DNA of 52,935 nt from Dehalococcoidia bacterium (GCA_022825745.1 JAJDWF010000044.1:1-52935); one strand, 5' to 3'. Shown: positions 40,970 to 50,150, counted from the stretch's first letter. The notes: a model not told the origin generated them from the letters alone. A program made the numbers and translations.

Positions 40970-42571
40970 ATGCTTGAAGTGCTGGGCGGCATCCTGGGCG
41001 GCGTTGGGCTGCTGTTCTTCGGGATGTGGCTGCTTTCGGAGAACCTGAAGGCCGTGGTGGGGCCGCGGCTGCGGATGCTGGCCAGCCGGCTGGCCGACAA
41101 CCGCTTTTCCGGCTTCGCCTGGGGAACGCTGGCCGGCGCGATTACGCAGAGCTCGCCGGCGGTTACGTTCATCACCATCAGCATGCTGCGGTCGGGTTTG
41201 ATCTCGGCGCGGCAGGGTTATCCCATCGCGCTGGGGGCGCAGTTGGGCGTCGGGCTGATCCTGTTCATCGTGACGGTGGACATCCGGCTGGCGGCGCTGT
41301 TCGGCATCGGCGTGGGCGGCGTGGTCATCACGCGGTTCAGCCGGGGCAACTACCGGGAGGCCGGCGCGATGCTGTTCGGCGTGGCGGCGCTGCTGTTCGG
41401 GCTGGTGCTGATCAAGGAGTCGGCGGCGCCGCTGTCGGAGCAGCCCTGGTTCCGGGCCGGCCTGGACCTGTCGGCGGGTTCCATCCTGCTGTCGTTCATT
41501 ATCGGCGCGTTGCTGACGTTCATCGTGCAGGCGCTGGTGCCGGTGGTGGCCTTCGGCATCGGGCTGGCGGCGGCCGGCGTGGTGGGAGCCGAGCAGGTGT
41601 TGATGTACGTGTACGGCTCCTACGTGGGCCTGGCCATCAGCGTCACGATAGTGTCCTACGGGTTGAGCGGCACGGCGCGGCAGCTGGGGATGTTCTGGGC
41701 GTGCCAGGTGTTCTTCTCGGCGGCGATCATGGTGGCCCTCCTATATATAGAGGTGTACGCCAACATCCCGCTGGTGCTGGCGTTCCTCCAGATGCTGGAC
41801 ATCGGTTTAGGCCCCAAACTGGCGGTGTCCGTAATCATCTTCGGGATGCCGTCGCGCATCATCGTGCTGTCCGCGCCGGACTGGACGATGCGCCTGTTTT
41901 CCCGCATCTGGCCGGCCAGCGTCGCAGAGCAGCAGTCGCAACCCCAGTACATCCACGACCAGGCTATGGACGACGTGGAGACGGCGCTGGACCTGACGCA
42001 CCTGGAGCAGCGGCGGGTGCTGGGGATGTTCTCGGGTTACCTGGAACAGGCGCGGGAGGGCCAGCCAGCCGGCGCCATCCGCGAGTGGGCGCGGGATGTC
42101 AACGCCCGCATCGACGAGTTCCTGGATGAGCTGGGACGGCAGCGGCCCGGCCAGTCCAGCGAGCGGCGCAACCAGGTGCTCAGTAGGCAAAAGCTCATCA
42201 CGTGGCTGGAGGAGCAGTTTTCCACCATCCCCGAGGTGTTGGGCGGGCTGCCGGAGGACGACCTGACGCTGGACACCTTCCGCATGAGCGTGGTGGAGGG
42301 CACCGACGCGGCGTTCCTGATTTTCCTGGACGCGCTGGAGGAGGACGACCCGGACGGGTGGGCCTTCGTGGAGCAGCTGATGGGCGACCGCCGCGTGCTG
42401 ATGCAGGAGGTGCGCGCCCGCTACCTGGCCATGACGCCCGAGGACGCCGGCGAGCAGCAGCGCATCATCGTGGAGGCCACCAACGCGGTGGAGAACATCT
42501 TCTTCCTGCTGGCCCAGCTGACGCGGGACTTCCAGGAGTCGCAGAGCGCGGCGGCGCCGGTGGAGGCGTGA
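40970..42571 (+). CDS. Na/Pi cotransporter family protein
   Basis: The 533-residue protein begins with LGGVGLLFFGMWLLSENLKAVVG and has the GAITQSSPAVTF motif, the QSS signature of the PNaS family. About eight spans precede a cytoplasmic helical domain (about 325-533) like the PhoU domain of NptA-type symporters. The second repeat motif reads GAQLGVGLILF rather than GANIGTT, so ion or phosphate specificity may differ. It imports or exports phosphate or another anion with sodium. Confidence 0.85.
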   Translation: MLEVLGGILGGVGLLFFGMWLLSENLKAVVGPRLRMLASRLADNRFSGFAWGTLAGAITQSSPAVTFITISMLRSGLISARQGYPIALGAQLGVGLILFIVTVDIRLAALFGIGVGGVVITRFSRGNYREAGAMLFGVAALLFGLVLIKESAAPLSEQPWFRAGLDLSAGSILLSFIIGALLTFIVQALVPVVAFGIGLAAAGVVGAEQVLMYVYGSYVGLAISVTIVSYGLSGTARQLGMFWACQVFFSAAIMVALLYIEVYANIPLVLAFLQMLDIGLGPKLAVSVIIFGMPSRIIVLSAPDWTMRLFSRIWPASVAEQQSQPQYIHDQAMDDVETALDLTHLEQRRVLGMFSGYLEQAREGQPAGAIREWARDVNARIDEFLDELGRQRPGQSSERRNQVLSRQKLITWLEEQFSTIPEVLGGLPEDDLTLDTFRMSVVEGTDAAFLIFLDALEEDDPDGWAFVEQLMGDRRVLMQEVRARYLAMTPEDAGEQQRIIVEATNAVENIFFLLAQLTRDFQESQSAAAPVEA

Positions 42572-42674
42572 GCGCAGAACGTCGGTTTCGGGACTCGCCG
42601 GATTCGGGGATTTGCAGGATTAAGTCGGCTGTGGCAAACTGCCAGTGCGGCCTACCACATGGGGCCTACTCTGG

Positions 42675-42749
42675 GCGGGCGTAACTCAGTGGTAGAGTGT
42701 TTGCTTCCCAAGCAAAAAGTCGTGGGTTCGAATCCCATCGCCCGCTCCA
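42675..42749 (+). tRNA. tRNA-Gly (anticodon CCC), CCA encoded
   Basis: The acceptor stem GCGGGCG (42675-42681) pairs with CGCCCGC (42739-42745). The anticodon arm TTTGC-TTCCCAA-GCAAA gives anticodon CCC, the T arm has GGTTCGAATCC, and CCA is encoded at 42747-42749. It lies between the Na/Pi symporter and an MFS gene. Confidence 0.93.
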
Positions 42750-42770
42750 GCTTCCTGATTCAGAGGCGCC

Positions 42771-44069
42771 ATGTTATTGAGAGGCCGTATCCATTATGCC
42801 TGGTTCATCGTGGGCATCGCCGCGATGATGGGCTTCATCACCTCGTCGGTGCGGTTCGCCGCCGCCGCCCTGGTGCCGCACCTGAGCGACCCGACGGCCG
42901 AATTCGGCTGGAGCTACGGCGCGATCAGCCTCGCGTTCAGCCTCCAGTGGATCATCTTCGGGCTGGCCAGCCCCTACGTGGGCTGGCTGGGCGACCGTTA
43001 CGGAGTGCGCTGGTTCCTGCTGATCGGCGCCGTGCTGTTCATCGCCGGCATGCTGCTGACCGGCATCATGAGCAGCCTCTGGCAGTTCTACCTGTACTTC
43101 GGCGTCATCCTGGGCGTCGCCTCCACCATCTACACCGTGCTGCCGGTGTCCGGCGTGACCCTGTGGTTCCGGCGACACCTGGGGGCGGCCATGGGGGTGG
43201 TCTGGTCGTTCCAGGGAATCGGCGTGGTGGCGTTCCTGTTCCTGATTGGCGCGGCATTCAGCCAGCTGGGCATCCAGTGGATCTTCTGGCTGCCGGGCCT
43301 GGCCGGCGGCGCGCTGCTGCTGGTGCTGGTCAAGTTCTTCCACAACGGCCCCGCCGACATCGGCCTGCGTCCCTTCGGCGACGTTGGCGTTGAACCGATA
43401 CAGAGGCCCCGGAGGGATGAGATCTCAAAGGCCAGGGCCCGGGTATTCATCCAGCAGGCCCGGCGCACGGTCACCTTCTGGAACCTCATCGGCATCCACT
43501 ACTGGGGCTGCATGGGACACCAGATCATCAACGTGCTGGTGGTGGCCATCGCCGTGGACCGGGGCCTGTCCCTGGGCGCGGCCACCGGCGTGCTGGCGGC
43601 CCAGCAGACCGTGGGAGTCGTCGCCCGCGCCGCCGTGCCCGTGGTGGCGGAGCGCCTGGGGTGCCGCATTGTCTGGGTGGTGGGGATGGCCCTGCAAGTC
43701 TTCCCGCTGCTGCTCATTATCTTTTTCAACGACGTCTGGGCCTACTACCTGTTCGGGATACTCTTTGGCATCGGCCAGAGCACCGAGGTGCCCACGTTCC
43801 CCATCGCCAACCGCCAGTATTACGGAAACGTGCCCCAGGGCAGCCTTTACGGATGGCAGAGCCTGGGCAGCGGCCTGGGCATGGGGCTGGCTCCGGTGGC
43901 CGGCGGGCTGCTGTGGGACGTGACGGGAACCTACCTGGCGCCGTTGCTGCTGTCCCTGGGGTTCAGCACGATGGCCCTCATCCAGTCGTGGCTGCTGCCC
44001 TCGCCGCGGGTGAGGCAAATCCCCGACTGGGAAAGCCACCTGCCGGCCAACCTGCGGCCGGCGGGCTAG
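42771..44069 (+). CDS. MFS transporter (monocarboxylate/oxalate-formate type), third copy
   Basis: The 432-residue protein has about twelve spans starting IHYAWFIVGIAAMMGFITSS, similar in style to the two convergent MFS genes at 19.5-22.2 kb. The charged central loop lies near residues 195-225. It begins 22 bp after the tRNA. The substrate is unknown, but this branch often moves monocarboxylates or oxalate. Confidence 0.87.
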   Translation: MLLRGRIHYAWFIVGIAAMMGFITSSVRFAAAALVPHLSDPTAEFGWSYGAISLAFSLQWIIFGLASPYVGWLGDRYGVRWFLLIGAVLFIAGMLLTGIMSSLWQFYLYFGVILGVASTIYTVLPVSGVTLWFRRHLGAAMGVVWSFQGIGVVAFLFLIGAAFSQLGIQWIFWLPGLAGGALLLVLVKFFHNGPADIGLRPFGDVGVEPIQRPRRDEISKARARVFIQQARRTVTFWNLIGIHYWGCMGHQIINVLVVAIAVDRGLSLGAATGVLAAQQTVGVVARAAVPVVAERLGCRIVWVVGMALQVFPLLLIIFFNDVWAYYLFGILFGIGQSTEVPTFPIANRQYYGNVPQGSLYGWQSLGSGLGMGLAPVAGGLLWDVTGTYLAPLLLSLGFSTMALIQSWLLPSPRVRQIPDWESHLPANLRPAG

Positions 44070-44100
44070 GGCGAGGCGCTGGGTCCGATTGCGAACACCA

Positions 44101-44224
44101 TGACCACTGTCATCACACCCAACTTTGCCGATAAGATGGTCTGGACGGGCGACAACTTGGACATCCTGCGCGGCCTTAACTAGGCCTACGTTGACCTCAT
44201 CTACCTCGACCCGCCATTCAACAG
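44101..44224 (+). pseudogene. N-terminal remnant of a DNA methyltransferase
   Basis: Reading from ATG 44101 gives MTTVITPNFADKMVWTGDNL, then LDILRGLN, a TAG stop (44180-44182) and AYVDLIYLDPPFNS. The DPPF motif IV and the preceding segment match the start of site-specific DNA methyltransferases. Similarity stops near 44224. Only the first 40 or so residues remain, with a nonsense codon, so this is a dead fragment. Confidence 0.65.
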
Positions 44225-44612
44225 CACCGCGCCCGTTTCCATTGCGGCCGCCTGCAGAACGGCTTTGGTGAACCCATCGGCGATATAAAGGGCCTCGGTC
44301 CTCGGCGAAAGCGGTTCGCCGGACCGATCGGTGAAGACTTGTCTCGGAGGACTCGATACGGAATGCCGGTTGCCGGCAAATTGGAGGTCTTGCAACTCCA
44401 CATTGAGGGGCTCCGCTTGGCGAAGCGCGGTGCGCCAGAGACGCAACCCGAGCAGTTCGGATTGCCCCAGCAGTGTAATGTTCAGGGATCAACTTGAACT
44501 GGACGGGTGTCCAGTAATGCCGAGTTCTGATATCGTGAGTCTAGATGTTCTCAATCTCGGCCGCCGTGATCGTTTACAGGCTTCGCACCTATAGCACCGT
44601 TACGAAGCCATC

Positions 44613-44621
44613 TGGTAAAAT
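44613..44621 (+). promoter_or_regulatory. Extended -10 promoter of the accessory cassette
   Basis: TGGTAAAAT combines TGn with TAAAAT (5/6). The transcript would start near 44628, about 30 nt before ATG 44658. Confidence 0.5.
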
Positions 44622-44657
44622 ACAGACACTGCTCCCAGCGACGGAAAACCTTGCAAC

Positions 44658-45254
44658 ATGGTTGTAACCGTTCGATTGCCGGGCGGATGGATCTTTGACG
44701 TTATGGCCGCAATCAGACTTGGAGGCACAGTTACGGGATATCACGGAACCAGTATTCTAGCGGCAAATGCCATACTAGAAGAGGGGTTTCGGGTCAGCGA
44801 AAATCAGTACGACTGGCTTGGAGACGGGGTGTATTTCTTCCAAGAGGCCCCACAGCGAGCTTGGGATTGGGCATTTGCCCGCCACGGGCATGACGCAGCC
44901 GTGATCCGAGCCCAGATCAGTACCGCAGAATGCATCAACCTATTGGACACGGGATGGAATTCATTCATGGCCAATGCCTACGACTCTTATCTGAGCTTCC
45001 TTAACCGGCTAGGGGATCAGATTCCTGAACAGTCGGGAGGGAACCATCGGTTAGATCGAGAGGTAATCAATTATGCCGTCGGTGTTTTGGAGGACTTAGG
45101 TCATAACGTAGCATGTGTTCGGGCGGCTTTCGCTGAGGGCCGTCCCGTCTACCCAAACTCCGCAATCCTAGATTTGACGCACGTTCAAATCGCGGTGCGG
45201 CACCCGGAGAGATGTCTAAGCGGCATTTGGTTGGAAACTGCGCCCGCGGAATAG
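44658..45254 (+). CDS. ADP-ribosyltransferase-like protein (HGTS motif)
   Basis: The 198-residue protein shows the motifs of a PARP/DUF3990-like ADP-ribosyltransferase fold: GYHGTSILAANAILEEGF (His29, Gly30, Thr31), DWLGDGVYFFQEAPQRAWDW with the central Tyr59, and a late LTHVQIAVRHPERCL. The first two correspond to the NAD-binding His and Tyr. It could attach ADP-ribose to a protein, RNA or DNA target. ATG 44658 fits the predicted transcript start; ATG 44703 is an alternative. It heads a three-gene cassette with AT-richer codon use. Confidence 0.6.
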   Translation: MVVTVRLPGGWIFDVMAAIRLGGTVTGYHGTSILAANAILEEGFRVSENQYDWLGDGVYFFQEAPQRAWDWAFARHGHDAAVIRAQISTAECINLLDTGWNSFMANAYDSYLSFLNRLGDQIPEQSGGNHRLDREVINYAVGVLEDLGHNVACVRAAFAEGRPVYPNSAILDLTHVQIAVRHPERCLSGIWLETAPAE

Positions 45255-45262
45255 AGGTGAAT

Positions 45263-46264
45263 ATGGTTAACCCTGAAGAAGCTCAAAAAATTTTGACCGC
45301 CCATTTTGAACAAATCACCCTTGACGAATTCACCGAGCTCCGCGGTAGATACGTACATGAGCCCTCTGCTGCGTTGGTTCCGGTCGACGGGGCGTTGGAA
45401 CCATGCGACACGATCCTCTACCGTCCTCAATCTGCCCAATTCGAACTAGAAGCCTATCTGGCGTCAGCGTTGACGTCGCTTGAAGTTGCTGAGCGCGAAC
45501 ACGTTGACAAAGTATCAGATATTGCAGCAATGGTTTGTGCAGACCTCGGCATCAATCTTTACCAGCCAAGAAATGTTACTGACCCTGTCAACAATCCGCA
45601 CGCATCTTCGGAAGACGTGTTCAATTTGGATCGAGAACGGGTCCTAGGGAGCGATCTGGTAATCCACATCGCAGATTATGCTAGTACCGGGTCGGGTGAA
45701 GAGCTAGATTTCGCCCTCAACGCTCTCATCCCGATAGTTCTCATAGCCCACGGAGAGAGCAAAGTTAGCCGAATGGTGACCGGAATACCAGGCTTTAAGT
45801 TGACGATCAAATATGGCGATCTGACCGAACTCGAGAGCCAATTGCGCGAGGGCCTGACGGAAATCCGTCCCGTATTGGCTGAGCGTAAGCTGGCCTTCTC
45901 GCGGTTTGACAAGAACATTGTCGGCAACAAGATCAGAAGCCTCCGTGAAGATCAGAGATTGACTCGGGAGCAGGTTGCAAGCCAAATAGACGATCTGCTT
46001 TCAGTGCAGCGAATTGCGCAAATCGAGGAGAGTCTTGATAGCGTATCTAACCCTACGCTTGTGGAATTGCGGTGCCTAGCCGTAATTCTCAAGACCACAG
46101 TGGCTGAATTAGTGGAACCGGATCTGGGCGAGCACGTCATCAAAGTCGTGAAAGATCTCATGATGGGGAATGTCGCAGCCCGTTATGGAGTGAGTTCAAA
46201 GGACCAGAGAGCAATGGTGAGCAGTATGCTACACCGGTTGCTCGTAGCGCTCGACAATAGTTGA
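45263..46264 (+). CDS. NDT-like nucleoside deoxyribosyltransferase domain fused to XRE-type HTH
   Basis: The 333-residue protein has a central domain (about 85-205) resembling nucleoside 2-deoxyribosyltransferases: VFNLDRERVLGSDLVIHIAD and ASTGSGEELDFALN, with the Glu pair (147-148) where the family has its catalytic Glu. A C-terminal helix-turn-helix (about 218-285, RSLREDQRLTREQVASQID) follows. The start ATG 45263 has AGAGGTG upstream; an ATG at 45212 would overlap the first gene by 43 nt. The NDT fold is related to SLOG/TIR-type nucleotide-handling domains used in defence. The HTH suggests autoregulation. Confidence 0.65.
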   Translation: MVNPEEAQKILTAHFEQITLDEFTELRGRYVHEPSAALVPVDGALEPCDTILYRPQSAQFELEAYLASALTSLEVAEREHVDKVSDIAAMVCADLGINLYQPRNVTDPVNNPHASSEDVFNLDRERVLGSDLVIHIADYASTGSGEELDFALNALIPIVLIAHGESKVSRMVTGIPGFKLTIKYGDLTELESQLREGLTEIRPVLAERKLAFSRFDKNIVGNKIRSLREDQRLTREQVASQIDDLLSVQRIAQIEESLDSVSNPTLVELRCLAVILKTTVAELVEPDLGEHVIKVVKDLMMGNVAARYGVSSKDQRAMVSSMLHRLLVALDNS

Positions 46265-46267
46265 ACG

Positions 46268-47041
46268 ATGATGTCGATTTTGATTGACCCTGAACAGGCT
46301 AGCCAGCAGATTCTAGCAGCCATCGGGCACAGTGGACCTCCAACTGACCTGAAAGCTGTGGGATCCCTTTGGACAACCCTCAACATTCATGAGGAAGACT
46401 TGGACCAGGAGGGATATTTATTGTGCTTCGGAGGCCTTGGTGCAGATATTCTGATACGCAGAGATGCCCCGGCTTCAAGGAAAAGGTTTACCTTGGCTCA
46501 TGAATTGGGTCATTGGACACTCGCAAACCTGGAGAAAGGGACCGTTTTGTTCGGCGAAGGGAACAAGAAGACCTTATACCTTCAGACTCAGCACAAGCGG
46601 CGAACACCTGAAGAGGCTTGGTGTAACAAATTCGCCGGCTGCCTCTTGATGCCAGCGGGGGACATGCGGTCATTTCTCTATGATTTGAACCTGTCCAATT
46701 TGCCTCATAATATCTCGCGCGGACATGCGATTTTTGGAGTGTCCCAAGAAGCTTTCATATCACGCATTTGTGACGTAACTCCCATTTGTGTATTTGAGGT
46801 TGTAAGCACAACTGAGGATATCAAGGTCTGGCGCAGCTTTCTCAGCAAGACAGCGTCAGAGTGGTCAGTTAGCCAAGCTGTAGAAGCACTGCTTGATGAA
46901 TACCGGAGGAATAACGACCTGCCTGTCGGCCCGTTACAGTCGCACAACCACGAAGTCGAAACTATTCTTACACGTCAGTCGAGATATGGCCGGTCTTGGT
47001 TGGCTACGGTTACGCCGCTGATTGAAAGCGAAGCAGAGTAA
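46268..47041 (+). CDS. ImmA/IrrE family metallo-endopeptidase
   Basis: The 257-residue protein has the zinc motif FTLAHELGHW (His78, Glu79, His82) and a downstream EEAWCNKFAGCLLMP with the third ligand Glu, the signature of ImmA/IrrE (COG2856) proteases. Such proteases cut partner HTH repressors and derepress their regulon on a stress signal. It begins 3 bp after the NDT/HTH gene, a clear partner. The C-terminal part (about 170-257) is extra and unassigned. Confidence 0.85.
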   Translation: MMSILIDPEQASQQILAAIGHSGPPTDLKAVGSLWTTLNIHEEDLDQEGYLLCFGGLGADILIRRDAPASRKRFTLAHELGHWTLANLEKGTVLFGEGNKKTLYLQTQHKRRTPEEAWCNKFAGCLLMPAGDMRSFLYDLNLSNLPHNISRGHAIFGVSQEAFISRICDVTPICVFEVVSTTEDIKVWRSFLSKTASEWSVSQAVEALLDEYRRNNDLPVGPLQSHNHEVETILTRQSRYGRSWLATVTPLIESEAE

Positions 47042-47422
47042 CTCGGAAATCTCCCAGGAGTGTTACATCTGATCCCGGTGCATGAGACGGTCGAGCACTG
47101 TGATCATCTCCGACTTCTATGAAAGACCATGTCTACAACTCCGCATCGACCCTAGGTCACTAATGTATTAGCACGCATGGGATCGTTTCGCGAGCCATCA
47201 CCCTTCGAAAGGTAGGGAAACCCGCTCGTTGACTGCCGCCTCAGGATGCTGGTTGCATGGGCGCGAGTTTCTTTTGGTAAACGATGCCAGGAGCCTTCGG
47301 GAGCCTCCGTGTTACAAGAGGGGTGACCTTCTTTAGTCTATTGGTTGAGCCTCACAATGCTCGTGGAGATTTTGATACAAAAGCACTTCACACAATCAAA
47401 TAGCTGCAACCCCACCTTCCCC
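47042..47422. other. Intergenic region after the accessory cassette
   Basis: No gene is seen in this 381-bp stretch. A short stem (GGAG...CTTCGGG...CTCC around 47290-47310) is present. This probably marks the boundary between the cassette and the host lipoprotein gene. Confidence 0.35.
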
Positions 47423-48295
47423 CTACCCCGGCGGCGGGCCGCCCAGTTGGAGGCCGCAGTTGAACGCCGCTTCGAACAGGGCGGCGGGGAATTCGGCGCC
47501 GGGGCTTAGCCAGACCACCAGACCTTCCTGGCCGCCGGCCGCCTCCAGCACGCACTGGAATCCCTCGTACTCGCCCGGCGCGATGCCCATGGCCTGGCCG
47601 GCCATCGCGAACTCGTCCTCGTCCAGGCAGGAGAGCGAGACCATAAACGTCACCATGGTCCGGGCCATCGCTTGCTGCGCCGCCACGTCATTGCCCGGGT
47701 CGGAGACCGGGCCGTCCAGCAGGTCGGCCACGTCCACGTCCGCGTAGCTGTCGCGCAGGCATGCGGAGGACTCGACGCTGAGCGGGCCGGTGGCGGTGAG
47801 CACCGCCGTCAGCAGCAGGCGCAGCTCCGTCTCGTGCTCCAGGCAGTCCAGGAACGCTGAGCGCTCCTCGGGAGTCGCCGACTCCGGGGATGTCGCCAAC
47901 TGGGCCAGGCGGTCCGGTGATATTGCGGGACTCGCCGCCAGGCAGGCCCGTTCCGCGTCGGAAATCTCCCCCATCAGCGCGCCCACGTTGTCGAGCGGCA
48001 GGGGCGTCAGCGCGCCGGCGGCGGGCGCGGGAGCCTGGGTGGGCGACGGCGTGGGCGGCAGGGTGGCGGCGACGGTGGGCGTGGGGGATGGGGTGGGCGT
48101 CGGGGCCTCGTTGGTCCTGGCCTGGGCCGTCGCCGCAAGGATCGTCTTCACCGAGGCGGCAACGATGGTGGCGTCGGCGTCCGGCTCGTCGCTGCGGGCA
48201 TCGTCGTCGCCGCAGCCCAGGCTGAACCAGGCGAGGGAGGCCAGCGCGGCGATCAGGGCACACTTGGCGAGGATGCGTCTAATGTGCAGGATCAT
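47423..48295 (-). CDS. Lipoprotein with PT-rich linker, unknown function
   Basis: The 290-residue protein begins MILHIRRILAKCALIAALAS with lipobox SLGC, followed by an Asp-rich segment, a Pro/Thr/Ala linker (about 64-95) and a helical domain with at least seven Cys and repeated CL. motifs (ERACLAAS, FLDCLEHE, SACLRDS, SLSCLDED, FQCVLEA). The Cys set probably forms disulfides outside the cell. The start ATG 48295 gives a clean signal; ATG 48328 is an alternative. It lies 41 bp after the NHL gene and is probably co-transcribed. Confidence 0.75.
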   Translation of the reverse strand: MILHIRRILAKCALIAALASLAWFSLGCGDDDARSDEPDADATIVAASVKTILAATAQARTNEAPTPTPSPTPTVAATLPPTPSPTQAPAPAAGALTPLPLDNVGALMGEISDAERACLAASPAISPDRLAQLATSPESATPEERSAFLDCLEHETELRLLLTAVLTATGPLSVESSACLRDSYADVDVADLLDGPVSDPGNDVAAQQAMARTMVTFMVSLSCLDEDEFAMAGQAMGIAPGEYEGFQCVLEAAGGQEGLVVWLSPGAEFPAALFEAAFNCGLQLGGPPPG

Positions 48296-48335
48296 GTCGA
48301 TTCCATCTTCGGCACTGTTTGGACTCATGGCCGGT

Positions 48336-49172
48336 TCATCGCACGCGCGCCAGTTTCTGCACGCGCTGGTTGGAGGTATCGGCGCCGTAGATGTTGCCCT
48401 GGGAGTCGGTGTACACCTGGTGGGCGTACTCGAAGGTGCGGCCCCGGGCCAGCAGTTCGCCGTCCAGGGTCAGGATGCTGAGGCGCGGCACCTGGTCGGT
48501 TACGTACACGGTCTGGTCGGCGTCGATGTGGATGCCCATGGGACACTTGAAGTCGGTCCACTGGTCCAGGAACCGCCCGCCGGCGGTGAACACCTGGACC
48601 CGGTTGTTCTCCCGGTCGGCCACATAGACCCGGCCGTCGGAGGACACGCGGATGCTGTGGGGCACGATGAACTCGCCGGGGCCGCGGCCGGGACTGCCAA
48701 AGGACGACAGCAGCGTGCCGTCGGGCGCGAACCGGTGCACGCTGGAGTTGCCGTAGCCGTCGGCGACGTACAACTCGCCCGACGGCGCGACGCAGATGTC
48801 CGCCGGATGGTTGAACGGCGCCTGCAACGCGGCCCGGTCCCGCGCGCCGATGGTGGCGAGCAGTGCACCGGTGGATGCGTACTTCAGTATCTGGTGCGCG
48901 TCCCGGTCCACCAGGTACACGGAGTCGTCGGGGCCGATGTGGATGTGGTGCGCGTCGGCGGGCACGCCATCCCGGCGCTCCCAGGCGGCCAGTGGGTTGC
49001 CGTCGGGGTCGAACACCAGCACCGGCGGCCCCTGCCGCTGAAACACGTACACCCGGTCGCGGCTGTCCACGGCCACGCCGCTGATGCCCCGAAAGCCCTG
49101 GCCCACCGGCAGCCGCGGCCACTCCGGTTGGTACTCGTACAAGTAATCGCCCATGCCCACCGTGATTGCCAT
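48336..49172 (-). CDS. NHL-repeat beta-propeller protein
   Basis: The 278-residue protein has about six repeats of the NHL type, for example GVAVDSRDRVYVFQRQGPPV, DICVAPSGELYVADGYGNSS and SIRVSSDGRVYVADRENNRV. They should form a beta-propeller like peptidyl-alpha-hydroxyglycine lyase-type or sensor propellers. No signal peptide is present. ATG 49172 is chosen because GAGGAGG lies 5 nt upstream. It is upstream of the lipoprotein gene in the same operon. The function is unknown. Confidence 0.82.
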   Translation of the reverse strand: MAITVGMGDYLYEYQPEWPRLPVGQGFRGISGVAVDSRDRVYVFQRQGPPVLVFDPDGNPLAAWERRDGVPADAHHIHIGPDDSVYLVDRDAHQILKYASTGALLATIGARDRAALQAPFNHPADICVAPSGELYVADGYGNSSVHRFAPDGTLLSSFGSPGRGPGEFIVPHSIRVSSDGRVYVADRENNRVQVFTAGGRFLDQWTDFKCPMGIHIDADQTVYVTDQVPRLSILTLDGELLARGRTFEYAHQVYTDSQGNIYGADTSNQRVQKLARVR

Positions 49173-49289
49173 TGCCGCCTCCTCAACCGTTGACGCCGGG
49201 TCCGGTTGGTCAACCATTGTACCGAATCGCGGGCGAGGTTCGGGCTTTACACGGATGAGCAATATGCCGGGGATTGCCGGGTTAGCGCG

Positions 49290-49295
49290 TATAAT
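49290..49295 (+). promoter_or_regulatory. -10 box of the DUF1538 operon
   Basis: A perfect TATAAT lies about 110 nt upstream of ATG 49404 and 55 nt upstream of GTG 49350, both in the same frame. No good -35 is seen. It leaves the first start of the operon ambiguous. Confidence 0.4.
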
Positions 49296-49403
49296 GGCGT
49301 CCAGCTTAACTACGCCCCATCCGGCGGGGCGGGATCGGGGGACGGCCTAGTGTTGGAGTGGCGCAACCGGCAGTGGGCACGTTCGCAAACCGGGCTCGGA
49401 GTA

Positions 49404-50150
49404 ATGAAAAACTCCGCCCGGCTCCTGTCGCCGGTGCTGCGGCGGGCCGGCAGCACCATACGTGACCTGGCGCCTATCATCGTCGTAATCGCGTTTTTCC
49501 AGTTGGTGGTGCTGCAACAGCCTTTCCCCAACCTGGGCAACGTGATTGTCGGGCTGGTCTGCGTGTGCGTCGGGCTGGGACTGTTCGTCCAGGGGCTGGA
49601 GAGCGGCCTGTTCCCCCTGGGCGAGATGCTGGCGCGCGGTTTCGCCACCAAGGGCAGCCTGTGGGCCATCCTGGCCTTCGCCTTCTGCCTGGGATTCGGC
49701 GCAACCGTCGCCGAGCCGGCCCTGATCGCCGTCGCTGCCGAAGCCGCGCAGGTGGCGTCGGAATCCGGCGCAATTTCCGATACCGACGGGGCCCGCACCT
49801 CTTACGCCCTGGAACTGCGCCTGGTGGTGGCCGTCTCGGTGGGCCTGGCCATCCTGCTAGGGGTGATCCGCATTCTGAAGGGCTGGCCCATTCACCACCT
49901 GATCATCGGCGGCTACGTCCTGGTGACCGTGATGACCGTCTTCGCGCCCGCCGAGATCATCGGCGTGGCCTACGATTCCGGCGGCGTCACCACCAGCACC
50001 ATCACCGTTCCGCTGGTCACGGCGCTGGGCGTGGGCCTCGCCACGTCTATCCGCGGGCGCAATCCCATGGTGGACGGTTTCGGCCTGATCGCCTTCGCCA
50101 GCCTGACGCCCATGATCTGCGTCATGGCCTACGGCATGATTGCCCGATGA
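49404..50150 (+). CDS. DUF1538 membrane protein 1
   Basis: The 248-residue protein has about six membrane spans and the DUF1538 features [21 protein letters not shown] and [23 protein letters not shown]1538 proteins are integral membrane proteins of unknown function that probably transport a small solute. ATG 49404 is preferred, GTG 49350 is possible. The stop overlaps the next start by 4 nt (ATGA). Confidence 0.85.
   Translation: MKNSARLLSPVLRRAGSTIRDLAPIIVVIAFFQLVVLQQPFPNLGNVIVGLVCVCVGLGLFVQGLESGLFPLGEMLARGFATKGSLWAILAFAFCLGFGATVAEPALIAVAAEAAQVASESGAISDTDGARTSYALELRLVVAVSVGLAILLGVIRILKGWPIHHLIIGGYVLVTVMTVFAPAEIIGVAYDSGGVTTSTITVPLVTALGVGLATSIRGRNPMVDGFGLIAFASLTPMICVMAYGMIAR

Larger units (their letters stand above)
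44070..44657. other. Gene-poor stretch with a methyltransferase remnant
   Basis: Apart from the fragment at 44101-44224, no credible gene is seen. A minus-strand opening at 44201-44446 encodes an unrecognised 81-residue peptide without clear features. The last 45 bp contain the extended -10 of the accessory cassette. Confidence 0.4.

Noticed and set aside
44180..44182. TAG in the methyltransferase fragment as pyrrolysine or recoding
   Set aside because: The similarity ends shortly after and the catalytic domain is missing, so it is a pseudogene stop.
44201..44446. Minus-strand 81-residue opening after the methyltransferase remnant
   Set aside because: No ribosome site, no recognisable motif, and it lies in decayed DNA. 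It may be a remnant but cannot be supported as a gene.
42675..47041. tRNA-Gly as an attachment site for the accessory cassette or phage block
   Set aside because: No direct repeat of the tRNA 3' end is seen near 47 kb or beyond, and an MFS gene lies between. No integrase is present.
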